A stretch of 64,000 nucleotides of DNA. Origin: Nymphaea colorata. Its lineage: Eukaryota > Streptophyta > Magnoliopsida > Nymphaeales > Nymphaeaceae. Within the stretch, counting starts at the first letter, position 1. Each line of letters opens with the position of its first letter. Shown here piece by piece: positions 1 to 12,831 of this stretch. The position numbers were made by a program, and so were the translations under genes. Where the stretch lies: positions 25,219,315 to 25,283,314 of the forward strand of contig NC_045141.1 in the NCBI RefSeq assembly GCF_008831285.2, read 5' to 3'. The notes under the pieces are model-generated. The model saw only the letters and a list, made by a program, of their open reading frames with translations. It had not been told where the DNA came from and did no database searches.

Positions 1-712
1 CATAAAAAAGAGAATAAGGTTTATCTAGTAATATCTCTATCTTCTCCTGAACAAAGCTGCCAAGGCAACTCCAGTGAGAAACTTAGAACAAAGACAATGC
101 ACTGAAGACAGTTGAAATTATTACAGATCCAAAGAAAAACTTGAGTAATTTAGCGAGAAGCAGGAAACAAACCCTAGCACCAGGTTAAATGCTGCAGCAT
201 TCTCGTGTTAGAATGAAGAGCCAAATATTTGATGTCAAACTATCACAAAGTCGTTAACCATAGCTAATGCATCTACTAAGCAATGTTAAAAAGCACAGTG
301 GACTCCAAACTGAGAAAGTGAAAAAATTGGACACCAAGGAGAGAGCCGCACTTATTTGTTATCCTCCTTTTTATGGCACAGGCGCAATTGTATGGAACTT
401 TATCAATAAAAAATAGTCTAATGATCTAATAACTATATGAAAATGAATAACGTGTATTTGTTAAACACTTTTAACAGACATCTGTAACAACATAACCTCA
501 ACATGAAATTCAAGCATCTATAAAAGGCAGACTAGCTATGTACTAGTAGACATTATAACTGATGGCCACAGAAATCACCAACATGTGAATGGAACAAATA
601 TCAGCTTACAGAAAAGTATTCGGTTATGAGTTGCAATTGAGAGATCAATACAGTTTACAACTTACAAGGTGCTGAGGTGATGGTTATGCATCACAAAATT
701 CCACATACTGAC
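1..712 (-). other. Intron 1 of the WDR26-like gene, truncated by the window edge
   Basis: The sequence begins with the GT donor at 712-711 on the minus strand. It is AT-rich, has no coding-like reading frame and shows no convincing WD40 exon, so it is read as intron continuing out of the window. Confidence 0.65.
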
Positions 713-1366
713 CTGCAACGTTTGTGTAGGGATCTGATCTGGACCACAATGGTGATCCGAATATAATGAAATGGAGTCCTTGGGTGAATTATGATAAATG
801 CAACGCTCATGTTGCAGCAAGAGTGCAAGCTCGACTAAATGTTCCAGTCGTCCTTCTGGGATCATGATTGAAGGGGGAATAATCAACCTCAGCTCATTCA
901 GAAGCTTCCTTCGTGAGTCATCACCTCCTTTCAGCTTGCGTCCAATTTCTTCACGTTTTGATCTTGAAATAAGGCAACAGGCGAGCATATGAAGCTTCCC
1001 CTTGTCAACACCTAACTGAGACATTCTCCCCCGGAGGATCACCAATGCTTCTGAAGTGTCATTCCTATCCAAATATTCCCAAAACTTCTGTTGCAAGATT
1101 AAGAAAACTGCAGAATTCCGTGCTTCTGGAGACAATTCCCTAATGCAGTCAAGAGTAGCAATGCTCTCATCCCATTTCCCTTCAAGAATTTGAGACTGAA
1201 ATAGTGAAATTTCCGGTGACTGAAGCATGATTCTGGACTCCTCCTCAAGAAGTGAAGCGCTCTTCCAATAGCCCAAAGAGTAAAGAGACTGTATGATGAC
1301 TCTCACAAACTCACACCGCCTTATGAGGTCTTTTGTACCCACTTTATCCGAAGAGGACATCTCCAT
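713..1366 (-). CDS. WDR26-like LisH/CTLH protein, first coding exon (partial gene)
   Basis: This is the first coding exon of a plant WDR26-type protein, a subunit family of the CTLH/GID ubiquitin-ligase complex. The 218 codons run from the ATG at 1366 to a CAG|GTCAGT donor at 713/712, in phase 0. Residues about 18-45 match a LisH motif (FVRVIIQSLYSLGYWKSAS). A CTLH-type helical region follows from about residue 53 to 110. The end, with YHNSPKDSISLYSDHHC and then DQIPTQTLQ, is the conserved segment just before the WD40 propeller in this family. The open frame reads on to 662, but that part is intron. The WD40 exons must lie beyond the left edge; nothing resembling WD repeats is visible in 1-660. 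Identification rests on remembered family motifs, not on a search. The neighbouring genes say nothing about its role. Confidence 0.85.
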
Positions 1367-2110
1367 GGATCCGTCTGAACAAGCTCAAAGGGCTGTATAA
1401 TCTAGAAATTTTTGAAATTTAAGATCTTCCTTAGGGATCGCTTCCATGCAAGTTATCAAAGTTTCCACCAAAAAAATCACCAGACAAAACCCTAGTTTTT
1501 CCTTTCAGATAGCACCAATAAAAATATTATAGCCTAAAAGTAGGAGATATCTCACCCTGCAAATTCTGAGAAAGTGTCCCAGAAACGAAACCCTAAGTTT
1601 TCGAAATTTATGAGCCAATTCTCAATGGCCCTTCAAACTGAAGAACTGGAACAAATACCGAGAAAGCTCACCAGTTTCCGAAAACTATCTTATTTCAGGG
1701 GCCACAAATCAAAGAAGATCCGAGTTTCTACCTTCTCAGCAAACATTCCGCACGAAAGGATGGGAAATAAAAGAACCCAAATTCACTTTACTTTTCCCTG
1801 CAAAAGTAACATGTACCCAATAAAGAAATCAACTTACTCGGACTGAAAAATGAGGAAACTAATCGAAAAATCATGGGTTCTAACAACGGCAGAGATCATA
1901 ATCAAAGAAAGCCGCCACATACGAAGCGGATAGGTGCCAAACTGAACCGGTCGACGCCAAACCGCATAAGAAGACAAAAAATCAACAGACGGGTTCAAAA
2001 GAAACGAACTCAGAGAAAGTCAATACCTCAAGATTCCAACAATGGCAGATCTTTTTAGTCCTTCGATTTATGTTGGGGTGCATAGGCAACCTCCAAAACG
2101 ATCACTGGTG
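1367..2110 (-). promoter_or_regulatory. 5' leader and probable promoter of the WDR26-like gene
   Basis: This is the upstream flank of the ATG at 1366. Two telo-box sequences (AAACCCTA, plus-strand reading) lie at 1487-1494 and 1588-1595. A leader intron is possible: on the minus strand there is a GGGTGAG-type donor near 1555 and a TATACAG acceptor near 1393. No clear TATA box was placed. The small open frames here (1574-1846, 1873-2058) have basic, low-information translations and look non-coding. Confidence 0.4.
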
Positions 2111-4703
2111 GACCTTCACCGTCCTATCCCACAACAAGACCATTTTGCCTGACACGGAGTCGTGCCTATCCGAATCGTACTCCTTATTAATAAAGTAGTA
2201 AAAATAGGTAGGAACCCCGAAACGAGCAAAGCAACTATCGGAGTCATCCAACTATCCGAAACCACTCATGAAAAGAAATATTCTCCCACACACCAAGTTG
2301 GTCACCAATTGCTCTGGATGGTCTGCCCCTGGTAGGCATTTGACTTATAAGAATCTCTCTGGTTGCAGGTTGTTCAGATGAATGGCCAATTACATAGGTA
2401 CTGTGTGATTAACAAGAATGATTTTATCATAGGAGGAGATCCATGACAATACAAAAGTTCATATTACTAAATGTTTTGATTTTTATGTCCTAACACAATC
2501 TTGGATATGATGAAATAATTTTCAAATGTTTCAAACATTGAGAATCTTAATTAGAAACAATGTTGAACCGTGTTTTGAAACGACGTTGCTTAGACAACGC
2601 CCTTTGGTCCTTCTCCAAGTGTCGATTAGCTTAAAAGCTTAGATTCTTAATCACACGTTTTCTCTTTGATCGCTAGGGATGCAAGTGTGTTGGATTTGGG
2701 GTGATGGATATTCAGCCAGAATTTAGCCAAATCACAGATTTCATATGGAATTAGAACTAAGAGTCTAAGAGTGCGGAACAAGTTTGATTCAGAATAAATG
2801 GATAAGTACACACACTCATGGATAATCCGCCGCTTATGAGTTGGACCCACCGATACCCATTATTTTTTTAAAGATCAAAACACTATCATGGGACGGCCCG
2901 ACCCCGCGAGTATATACATATTATTATGAAAGAACCAATAATCTAATGGCCCCCAAGCCATGGCCATACCTCCATGAGCCAATCATCCAAGTCGAATATA
3001 TAAAAGATTAAACCATTCATAACGGCATCCATATATATATAATTTGATGGAACTAGATCTGAACTCAAAGGAAGTTGGAAAACCACATAGAAGGGGCGAC
3101 ATGAGAGAGAAATTACAAAGGAACTTTGAAAAAAATCCGTCAAAACAAAAAATTATAGCCCCATTATTTTTAATAAATTTTCAGAAAAGCTTAGAAAGCT
3201 GTAAAATGAATTACATTGATGCCCCACAATTCATATAAAATTCTAAGAATATATTCCAAGGGTTCCAAAATCTCTCGAAGCTTACCCATCAAACATTGTA
3301 TTTTTCGTTCGAGAATTCTCATCAGCCCGAAGCAAACACGATGTCAAATAGGAAAATGGCAGAATGGTTATTTTGGTCCTGGGGGAACCTACAGTCACAT
3401 GGTAAAAACTATATTTAGAGTTTATGTTAGTGTTATTAGAATCGATTCCATCCTTTGGAGGATGCCACTGTGTCATGTTTCGCTGTTTTTTAATTATTTT
3501 AAAATCTTTAATCTTAATTGTTTTTATTTTTCAAAAGTCTTTGTGAATATTTTTGACCAATTCACAACTGATTCACTTGAATTGCTGCATCAACTTATTC
3601 ACCGAATCAGTATCCTTGCCAAATATACACATAGCCAAATATACACATATATGTATGTGTGTTCTGAATGCTTTATTTGATAAAGAATGATGTTTTCGAC
3701 CATGTTATTTGTATAAAAAAAGATTATTAAACTTGCTTTTTATTTGCGCATTGCAGGGCCGTTGATTTTTAATGTATATAAGTACTCATAATTAGGCTAT
3801 AATTACATGATCTGAAGCTTGCTTTCAAATAGGACTGCGGATGAATCCTATCAATATGACTGGATGAACAAAGCAACATATCTGTTATGAAAAAGTAATC
3901 TTTTTGTAAGTAGGTGCAGTAGTCCAGAGAGCCCTAGTACTACTTTCTCTCTCTCTCATGTGTCATAGCATAAGTATCGGTACGAAATATTTTGAAAAAT
4001 CAGTTATCCACAATGTGCGAAATTAAAAATTTGAAAAGCTATGTTTTGTGACTAACCTACATAATTGAAGGTCATTTCAAACAAATTTCCTTGAATGCAA
4101 ATGTATAGTCGGATTACTAATATAACATCTAGCTGTGGCGTTTCACAACATATTGGTAAGATTATATATACACTGGACCCCTGCCAAATTATTTTACTTA
4201 CGTATATGAAGTTTAAAACTAGATTCCAAGGATGCAGTACATTTGACTGAATGTGTTTTCCAATATATATATTTTTAATGTTTATGAAGGGGAAATCAAA
4301 CCAAGTCTCTCTCTCTCTCTCACTTCTCGCATCCATTGGTGCGAAACACTTGATCAAATCGTATTATGTGACAAACTATCTTATGCAAAAACTTAATCAA
4401 CAGCTTCCTTAATTGAACCAGCGAAGGAGATATGTTGGTGCATTTTCTAGGACTTGATTTGTATGATTAACGAATATCGGGGACAACATGAAAGTATAAA
4501 AGAGTTGAACTTCCCATTTCAAAGTTCCCGACGAGGGAAAGAGAAATGTTGGCTAAACTCCAACAGGATGCTGGAGAAATTACAAACCAGCAAAAGGGAA
4601 GACAAACCCTATACTCCCGTAATAAGAATGAAACAAGTGCGCAAATAGTATGTCCAAACTCATTTTCGTTATGTCTAGCCATCCTTGCATGAACAAATAA
4701 TAT

Positions 4704-4742
<39 letters not shown>

Positions 4743-5422
4743 GTATTCCCAACGAAGAAAAAAAATGTTTCAGGTGGATTCTGAGCCAATCTCAAATGCG
4801 TTGGAAAATGGTTGTTTGTTGTTAGTTCCTTTCTTTGATTGGAAGGCATTGACCCGAGGTACTCCAGAGGGTGGCCATCCAAATCATTTACGACAGGCCA
4901 TCGGCTTATTAGGAATACGACTGCGGTTGCAAGAATTGGAGCAGAAGGCAATAGGTTAAGTACATCATCAGCAAAGAAGAGGCAATTTCTGTTTGCAAGG
5001 TGGAACTTTCTGACAGTAGAAACAAAACGGCACTTCTTTAGACACTAGAGATATCATCCCCTGAAATAACAAAACGCTTTCTTATGCAAATTGAGCACAC
5101 TCTTCACTCTAACCACAAATTAAGGCTGCTCGAACGACAGAGATGAGGCAGCTACAACAAATCTGCATCTCCAACTAAAACCTGATTCTAGCCTTTCTTC
5201 AGAGAAAAGGACTAAACAAAAAAATGTAAAAAAGAAAACCATCCTACTTATCAACTCCTGCCGACCACCCATGAGAAAAACGGAAGCGGGAAGGATGAAC
5301 CACAACGCTTCTGCACCTGCAGCTGAGAGCTTAAAAATGAAGAAATAAGCAGGCCGAGGTTGGAAAGAACACAATAAGCATCACTATGTCTATGCTACAT
5401 GAGTGATGATGATCATGGGGGG
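2111..5422. other. Intergenic region with microsatellites; 3' flank of pectate lyase A
   Basis: No gene is supported. The DNA is AT-rich with short CT/GA runs, including TC repeats at about 3944-3957 and 4306-4321. The last few hundred bases (about 5050-5422) are the downstream flank of the minus-strand pectate lyase gene A and probably include its 3' untranslated region. Confidence 0.6.
4708..4740. repeat. (GA)n microsatellite
   Basis: Uninterrupted GA dinucleotide run of 33 bases. It accounts for the SLSLSL open frame on the minus strand. Confidence 0.97.
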
Positions 5423-8400
5423 CTAACATACGGCCCCTGCCCTGCAGTTCAGAACGCCAGCATTGGCGGTCATGGAAGGAACCATGGACGACGATTTGGC
5501 CCCGAGGCTAGATGCTTTGGCATAGCTGTTGGATGCACCTGATCCCGAGGGTACGAAGAAGGCTCCGTTCAGCATCAGGTCGCCTTCCGATCTCCAATGC
5601 CAGTCTTTCCATGCACTGTCCGGTGTGTCCACTCGCTTTGTTACCTGCCATTACACCATTTAAGAGAACACATTGCATGATCGTCCGGCAAAGTATAAGG
5701 GCAGAATAGAAATTATTCCTATTTAGCGTCGTCAGGTCGAGTTCTGATGAACTTTTTTTCACGATGACCACATGAAAAGGAAGGATGTGCACTATACTGG
5801 GGGAAGGCGTTCCGTGATTACTGTTTAACAGAGAATGAAAAGAGAGGATGGGTTTTGAAATGTGATGGGGCAACAATTTGCTGAAGCGACTCACCTCCTT
5901 GGCGAAGGGGTTATCTGGGGCCAGGTACCGGTTTCCCTGGCTGTTGATTGTGGGGGACGCGCTTCCCCCAATAGCGTACATCTCCCAGTGTGTGTAATCA
6001 TTGTTCACCACATGAAAGTAACCATGCCTGCACCTGCACTTCCAAAAGATCGCAATTGATAAGCAGAACGGGACGACACTAATTCAGGTTTTAGCCCTAC
6101 TGCTCTATGCAGCACCTTTACTGTTGAGTCAAATGTCAAGACAGACGATCCTTTTATTTAAAGTTCCATCGTTGCATAAAACAAAATGCGGACATCCTCA
6201 GGCCTTGGGTTAGTTTGACAATGAGAACGTAAACCAAAACCAAAACCAAGAGACAATAAGTTGAACCGTTAGATACGAGGGAACTACACGACAATTGCAA
6301 CGACAAGGCGTAAGAGTCACAGTTATTGGACAATATATCCGCTGGGTACTCAGCATAAAATAGGATCGGCGACAGTCATTTTCTGAACTACGGAAGTGTG
6401 ATGCAGAACTTGCGAACTCTTAACCCTCCCGGAATTTGAGAACTATGTTAAGTTGGTCGACCGACACTTAAACTCTTTTTCCCTCTCAGAGATGTATTTA
6501 TGTTTTGGCTGACAACTGCCGCTAGGTGCTACAAACTAATCACTACGGATGAAGGCAAATAATCACCGATGATTCATGTAATAGACAACAAACAACCATT
6601 ACTTTTGTCTAAAATCGGTTTTGGGTGTCATCCACACAGCCTCTTACTTTTGAAGAAGAGGGTTTGTGTCGGGGTTGGTTTTGGGTTCTCCAAACAGAAG
6701 CTCACCAGAGAAAAAAAAATCTCAACTCAGTGGCAACAATGGAGACTTGAAACTGTGATTCCTAAATGGACAACTTGCCAACAAGCAGCTCGGAGAGAGA
6801 GAAAGAGTAAAGAGAGGTTACCTGGGTATCCTCTGGACTAGCCCTTCTCCAAAGTGGTTGAGGACGATGGTTACCTGCATAGCTTTGTCATTCTCGTAAC
6901 TATCACTGTGACCCAACAGCATCACCTGCACGGTTTAAAAGGAACAACAATAAGAGAAAGGAGCCGGCCTACGCAAGCTAGGTACGTTGTTTTTCATACC
7001 TTGTCATGGTGGGTGAAGTAATTGTTCGAAATGGTAATGGCGGTCGATGCAATCACGGCGTCGACAAGCCCGTCGGCGCAATTAGAGAAGGAGCAGTGAT
7101 CTACCCAGATGTGGCTGGACCCGAATATGGAGACCCCGTCTCCATCGGCCATGGTCCTCCAACCATAGTGTCTAGGCGTGCTCCTGACCATGGCGTTGCC
7201 TGTCGGCTTGCAGTCGTGGATGTGTATGCCGTGGATGATGATGTTGGTCACGTACTGAACGGTAATGCACGCGCCGTTGGAGATGTGGACGTTTGCCCCG
7301 CGGCCGTCGATGGTCTTGTAGCTGTTCATGATGAGCTCCTCCTTGAGGACGATGACCATGTCGCGCTTGAACACGATCCAGAGTGGCTCGTCCTGGATGA
7401 CGGCGTAGCGAAGGGTCCCCGGCCTCGGGTTCACGGGGTCATCGTCGGAAGAGTCGGTCACGACGTAGATGCGGCCGTCACGGCCACCAATGGCTTTGCT
7501 ACCAAACCCGATGCCGCAGTCGGCGAGCCTCTGGCGGTTGTTGGCCCAGTTAGGGTCGCAACGCCAGCAGTCGTCGATGGGATTGCCCGTGCCGCAGGAG
7601 AGGTAGCCCAGAGACCTTCTCCTCGTGCCGTTTTCCATGACCCTGCACCAGTGCAAAGGCATGGAAATGAAACATTGGACTTAATGGATAAATAGCTTCT
7701 CGGCCGGTCAGTCTTCTTTCAGGAAAACGCCACCCTCCTGCCTTTTGTTTTCTACGGACCGAAGTAAAAAGGCAGGAATCGTAATAATTGGCAAACAAAC
7801 CGTGGCCATTGATCAAGGTTGATGGGTGCATAACAAAGGGTGAGATGGCGGGGAAACAATTACCTGTACACTTCTGCAGCGACAAGCTCTGGGTTGTCCA
7901 CGGCGTGCGGGTGCAAGAGCGAGATGTTTTGCCAGCCCAGCGCTCTCTTCTCCTCGAAACTGCAGACGTCAAAACCAACAGCCGCAAGTATGTCTGTTAG
8001 TTATGTGAACAAGAAACAGATACTGTGACACTGCTCAACATCTGATTAAGTCACCCTGACCACGGGGTACGGCCGTCCCAATACGACCCATAACTGTGTG
8101 AGGAGAAGAAAGTGTCCGAGCGGAGGGCATATATTATATGCACGAACAGGTACCACGTCAAGCCAAGCTAACCGTGCCCGTCTGGAATCGGATGTTCTGC
8201 TGGCCAACCGCTCGATTCAAATGGTTGAGGATGGATCCAATACGTATAGAGCTGAGTACCCGTCTGACCGAACCGTTCATAGTCCGTCTGGGTTGGGCCT
8301 GACTTTTGTAGGACATGATAATGCATAAGCAGGTACCTAAACCAAGGTCTCGTGCACGACTCAGAGAAGGTTCCAGCACCTGAGCACCACATTCTGCACT

Positions 8401-10392
8401 CACTACCCTTCTATAGTTTTTAAATACGAACGAGTTTATGGCTTTATGCTTGGTTTATTTCCTCCAAATGACGCAGACAACGATCTGCTTGCTTCATTCA
8501 CAAGCTAGCGAATTCCCAATTTAAAAAGAAGGTGCCACATCGATACCGGAAGGCGTGAACTGGACCTGGATTACGGTCGCATTCAGCTTCCCGTAAGAAA
8601 AACGGGACAGAATAGAGTACGATTCGAACTGAAAATGGGCGGAAACAAATCGGCCATTAGAACTATAGCTAACAAAAGGACCAAAACATTGCGCTACAAC
8701 GACCAGGGCTCATGTGTCAAAACGGAGAGCCGAAAGCTGCGACTGAATATTAATAACAAGCGCAGATGCATTAGTCACTAGCTGATTCTTCATCTCTTGC
8801 CAGTTTACCAACGAGTCATCCGGCTCGCAGAACGAGCGCAAGCATTTTTGGTGGGAAAGAAAGAGCACGAAAAGGAAAGGGAAGCGAAGGTGCTGGTTGG
8901 CTTTAGGGAAAGATCTACCCCTGGTCAGCGCTTTCGAGTGTTTCCTCCAACGCACTTCTCGTTCAAACGAAAGCAACGGAGGGAAACTTCTCCAAAGTCG
9001 AAAGCGGAAACCCTAAAACCAGACTTTCTTTCTAAAACCCTAGCCGCCTACTGCTTTCGTGCTCCCTTTCTTTTCAAGATCTTGGTTCGTTACTGAGCAG
9101 TTATATCTGTACGGCCGATACTGTCTACGAACCCCAGGTCTATTGCTCTCTCCAGTTTTTACTTGTGTGGTCTATTAAGCATTTTTAATCCATGTGGAAA
9201 TATCAGTGTTAGATACTAACGGAAAACCGGAAGTTATAAAGACGGGAAACCACTGTTGTCAACGAATATAACAGACGGAGAATAAACTCCTTTTTCATCT
9301 TCTTGGCTCGTAAAGAAAGTGAACGGACCTGAAGCGAGAAAGTATATTTTCTCAGTGCTAAAGAAAAACAAAGCCAGATAACCAAACGACTTGTGGTTTT
9401 GCGGAAAGTACCGCCACGGAAGCTCATGGAAGAAGAAGAAAAACAAAATGAGGATGACAAATTAGAGGAAACGAGCAAATGAAAAATGCGTTGTAGGAGT
9501 GCAGTTCAACTCCGACATAGGTAAAGAAATCGGAGAAGAAGAAGAGGAAAGAAAGGTATAGAAAAAATAAACCAGGATCCTCAATAATTAGAAGAGCTTA
9601 CCAAAGCGATGAGCTGAAATCGAGAAAACTGCTAAACAAGAGCTAGAACTATAATTCTTGGGAATTGCCTCTGTTTCAACTATAATTAACCCAGCTTTCA
9701 ATATTTGAAAGTTGACGACAAGGAAGAACAGAGCAGAGGAAAGCGTTCCGAAAAGAGATCTCTGAAATGAAAGAGAGAAAATCAAAGAAAAAGCGTCCTG
9801 TCGGACTCTCGATTACTTCATCGAAATCAGCAATGAGGATTTGGAGAACAAAGAGCATTTTCCTTTGAAGATACGCTCCCCCATTTCCTAAAATTCCGGA
9901 TGAGGAAAGAGCAGAAGCGTAAACCCCACGCTTCAGACGGAAAACGAACCAAAAGCACCTGAATTAGAAGCAAAAAGACCATCCCAATTCCCATCCGACC
10001 AAGGAAAACTACTCCGGCCCCAAGGCCAACCAGAAACACGAAAAAAGTTCAGCGGAAACATTCATTGAAACCAATTTTCAAGCCGCCGGAAGAGCTTTCT
10101 GGTTCCATAACCAAGAAGCAGGAGGCACCACATGAAATGATCCAAGAAAAAAACAAAAAGCCTTAACAACAATGCGAATTGTTTCCAACCCGAAGAAAAG
10201 AAGAGCAAGAAAATCTAGACAATGCGTAGAAACCAGCAGGCAGCACTAGGCGAAACATTACCTGACTTCTGCCGGGCCTCCCGCCAACTCGCTCCGGAGA
10301 CTCCGGGCCGCTTCTCCGAGGCATCCACTAGAGCCGATAAGCGCAAGAAGCAACGTCACCGTCCATGCCGCCCTCCCACAACCATCCGCCAT
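5423..10392 (-). CDS. Pectate lyase A (family 1 pectate lyase, secreted), 5 coding exons
   Basis: Secreted pectate lyase, predicted to cleave de-esterified homogalacturonan in the wall by calcium-dependent beta-elimination. Coding exons on the minus strand: 10392-10262, 7959-7864, 7642-7000, 6925-6822, 6033-5895 and 5644-5423, counting the 96-nt second exon; joined, they give 444 residues plus stop. All introns obey GT/AG and phases match. Residues 1 to about 28 are a signal peptide ([11 protein letters not shown] core). Motifs include [40 protein letters not shown] and [20 protein letters not shown]. Catalytic and calcium positions are intact: D244, D266, D270, R322, P324 and R327. The motif reads RIPRCR where B and C read RMPRCR; the changed residue is not catalytic. 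The ATG at 10392 was chosen because a TATA-like box lies between it and the in-frame ATG at 10536. It is a diverged, inverted paralogue of B and C. Confidence 0.9.
9008..9042 (+). promoter_or_regulatory. Pair of telo-boxes inside intron 1 of pectate lyase A
   Basis: AAACCCTA occurs at 9008-9015 and again at 9035-9042, the second followed by GCCGCC, with pyrimidine-rich sequence around them. This arrangement is typical of leaders of ribosomal-protein and other housekeeping genes. Here it lies on the plus strand, opposite to gene A. No convincing coding sequence follows it, so it may be a displaced promoter fragment or chance. Confidence 0.35.
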
Positions 10393-10481
10393 CTTTCGCT
10401 CGAAGCGAACCAGGAAGAGAAATGAAGGCGCGAAAAAAGAAACTCTGCTCCCGCAAAGTGGCGAGAGCCCAGAAAGTGGCG

Positions 10482-10488
10482 TATTTAT
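10482..10488 (-). promoter_or_regulatory. TATA-like box of pectate lyase A
   Basis: Plus-strand TATTTAT reads ATAAATA on the coding strand, about 90 bases upstream of the ATG at 10392. That is a normal distance for a plant TATA box with a short leader. No transcript data are available. Confidence 0.5.
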
Positions 10489-10561
10489 CCTCACGACGCC
10501 CCCTACGCACACAGGGTCAGCAATCATCCCAGCCATGTGAGCCCCTTGTCCACGTCGGCGT

Positions 10562-11260
10562 CTGACTCAGCAAAATAAGGTATTTTGTTGAATTATATGT
10601 GAATTTTTCGTACCCTTTTTCTTGAATTCTAACTGTAATCGTCTACCGGATCGCGTCCGAACTCTTGATTAATTAAAAAATTTAATTCATTAATGGTGCA
10701 CTGGATCGTGTTCTGCTTGACTCAAATTATTGATTAATTAAAGAAATGGCGAGGTTTGTATGCATGGTCGGAAGATCGATTCACCAGACGATAAAAAAGG
10801 CATGTAAATCTCCGGAAAATCAAAATTTGAAAGCTAGATTTTCTCTCAGCGTTACCGAAAACTTCTCGGATACTTAAAATCACCTTCCAAATCTTCTGTC
10901 AATGGGGACTTTCTGCATTGCCGTTACCCTGAGATCCTGAATCGTAAAGTCCTTCCTTCTTGGTTTCAGGATCGTAAAATTGGTCCGAAAATTGCGATTT
11001 GGGTAATGAAGAACGAAGGGGGAAAGAGAAACCCAAATTCCGGCGAGGGGTCGGGGTTGCCGGCAGGCACGTGCCGGCGTTGTGGGGCCCACCCTGGAGA
11101 AGGAGCAGAGAGTAACGAACTCATAACGGAAAGCGCACGTGCGGGACCCACTTCCCTGCCTCTTGAGCCTATCGTCGCCCGGCCTTGATTGCCGCGACCC
11201 CTGTCTGCCACGACCCTGCTCTCTTCTTCGCCTCTTCCTTTCAAAAACCTACTTTTTTTT
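10562..11260 (-). promoter_or_regulatory. Upstream region of pectate lyase A with two G-box cores
   Basis: CACGTG occurs at 11068-11073, within the palindrome GGCACGTGCC at 11066-11075, and again at 11136-11141. These are bZIP/bHLH-type sites about 680-750 bases upstream of the ATG. An imperfect duplication carrying TTGATTAATTAAA lies near 10665-10680 and 10732-10745. Whether any site is used is unknown. Confidence 0.4.
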
Positions 11261-12767
11261 TTTCTCCTTTTACGCCTTCCGGTCTTGCTTCCTTTTTTTT
11301 TAACAAAATAAATAAATAAATATATAAAGCATATTAAACAAAAATGTGAATCTCTTAATTTATTTGTAAATAATAATATTTACATAAAAATTACTTTTAT
11401 AAAGAAACTTATCGTTTTCTACTATAAAAATTATGAAGTTACAAAAGAGTCGTTCATTTCAAAAACATTATCAAATTAAAAAATCATTAACTTAATATAT
11501 GTTTCTCACTGAATCACATCTTATAAGGTACATTTCATACAAAATACTTTCATAATTAATTTAAGAGCCATCCAATCCATTCATGACCACTCGACTCATT
11601 GCATTGAGTATATGTAATTAAACACACTGTCCGATGTTACTATAAAAAGCCGGACAATTCTCCATCCAAATCCGGAATGTGAAATCCACAAGTTCTATAC
11701 ATAAATTAAAATAATTTTATCATCCATCCATCGAAATGTGTGTGTAAGAGGATCTATATTTCTATATAGGTATGATATCATTCAAATATTTTTAAAATAT
11801 TTGGAAACCATTATGTAGTAATATTTTTAAAATATCTTAAGAATATTTGGAAACTAGACGTGGTAGCAGCATCGAATCGGGCACAACCGAGTCGAACCAG
11901 TTTGCCAGGGATATATTTAATTTGAATAAGGCGGGGATCTTAAGAAGACTCGTAAAAATTTTGAAAGAGCTCATTCGATTCATTTATCATTTTTTCTTTA
12001 TATTTTGGTCTTTGACTGCGGGATGATGATGATATTCCGATAGTCTCTAGTCGGATTTAGAGTGAGCGCGTATGCGGTTTGAATGAGTTCCAAGCATGAA
12101 TAATTCATCCAACTGCATGAAACAGACCGAGCCGAAGCTTTCATCCAACCCATCGTCATTTTAAAATTTATTAATGCTTTGGAGTTCCACCAGATGGTTA
12201 AAAGATGCAAGACAGGAAAGGATACACATGAAAACTGACAAAGTACTGAAACCAGAGCTGACCCGTTCGCGTACCTACCGTGGCTGCTTGCTCCTGTTTG
12301 GTGGCGTGAAAGCCGGTCCAGTCATAGACCTGTTGGACCCGTGTTTGTTTCGAATTCAGTATACCATGCGCTGTGGATCTGAAGCTCCACATGGGTTCCG
12401 GGTTTGGTTTGGATCTGGAGTTTGATTTGGATAGAAGACACTGCATCTCCAGTCCAGTGGACTCTCTAACTACTGGTGGTTGCCTCCGTTGCTTCGTGTT
12501 TAAGTGCGAGAATGGGGGAATCTGAATGTATTGGCAGCAATGATTTGGCATATTGTGTTAGGAGAAGGAACGCTTGCTCGTGCCTCGTCTTCATCATGCA
12601 CTTGCATCATTGCACACCAAACTGCAACTACGAATTTGAGCCGCAGGTTCGATCGGGCACGACCATCATGTATTGACAAACTGAGATTAGACAGATCATT
12701 ACTAAAGATTAGACTTTCAACCTCATAGCTAATATGACATTTATATTAGCAACTTTAATCATGCTGT

Positions 12768-12798
<31 letters not shown>

Positions 12799-12806
12799 AG
12801 AGAGAG
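12768..12806. repeat. (TA)n followed by (GA)n microsatellite
   Basis: TA run 12768-12795 followed directly by an AAAGAGAGAG tract. The same TA-then-GA layout recurs at 13254-13289 and 23868-23939. Confidence 0.95.
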
Positions 12807-12831
12807 CCCAATACTGTTCAAAAAAATGATT

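Noticed and set aside
662-712. Reading-through of the WDR26-like frame to a stop at 662
   Set aside because: A strong CAG|GTCAGT donor lies at 713/712 and the family continues into WD40 repeats that are absent here, so the last 16 codons are intron.
4708-4740. Ser-Leu repeat peptide frames at the GA microsatellite
   Set aside because: They are translations of a dinucleotide repeat.
7006-7695. Long plus-strand open frame opposite exon 4 of pectate lyase A
   Set aside because: It is the antisense shadow of the GC-rich conserved exon. Similar shadows occur opposite the same exon in B (34436-34810, 34868-35119) and C (46547-46888, 46958-47308). None has a recognisable domain.
10393-10536. Upstream in-frame ATG at 10536 for pectate lyase A
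   Set aside because: The TATA-like box at 10482-10488 lies downstream of it, and the extra 48 residues would bury the signal peptide.
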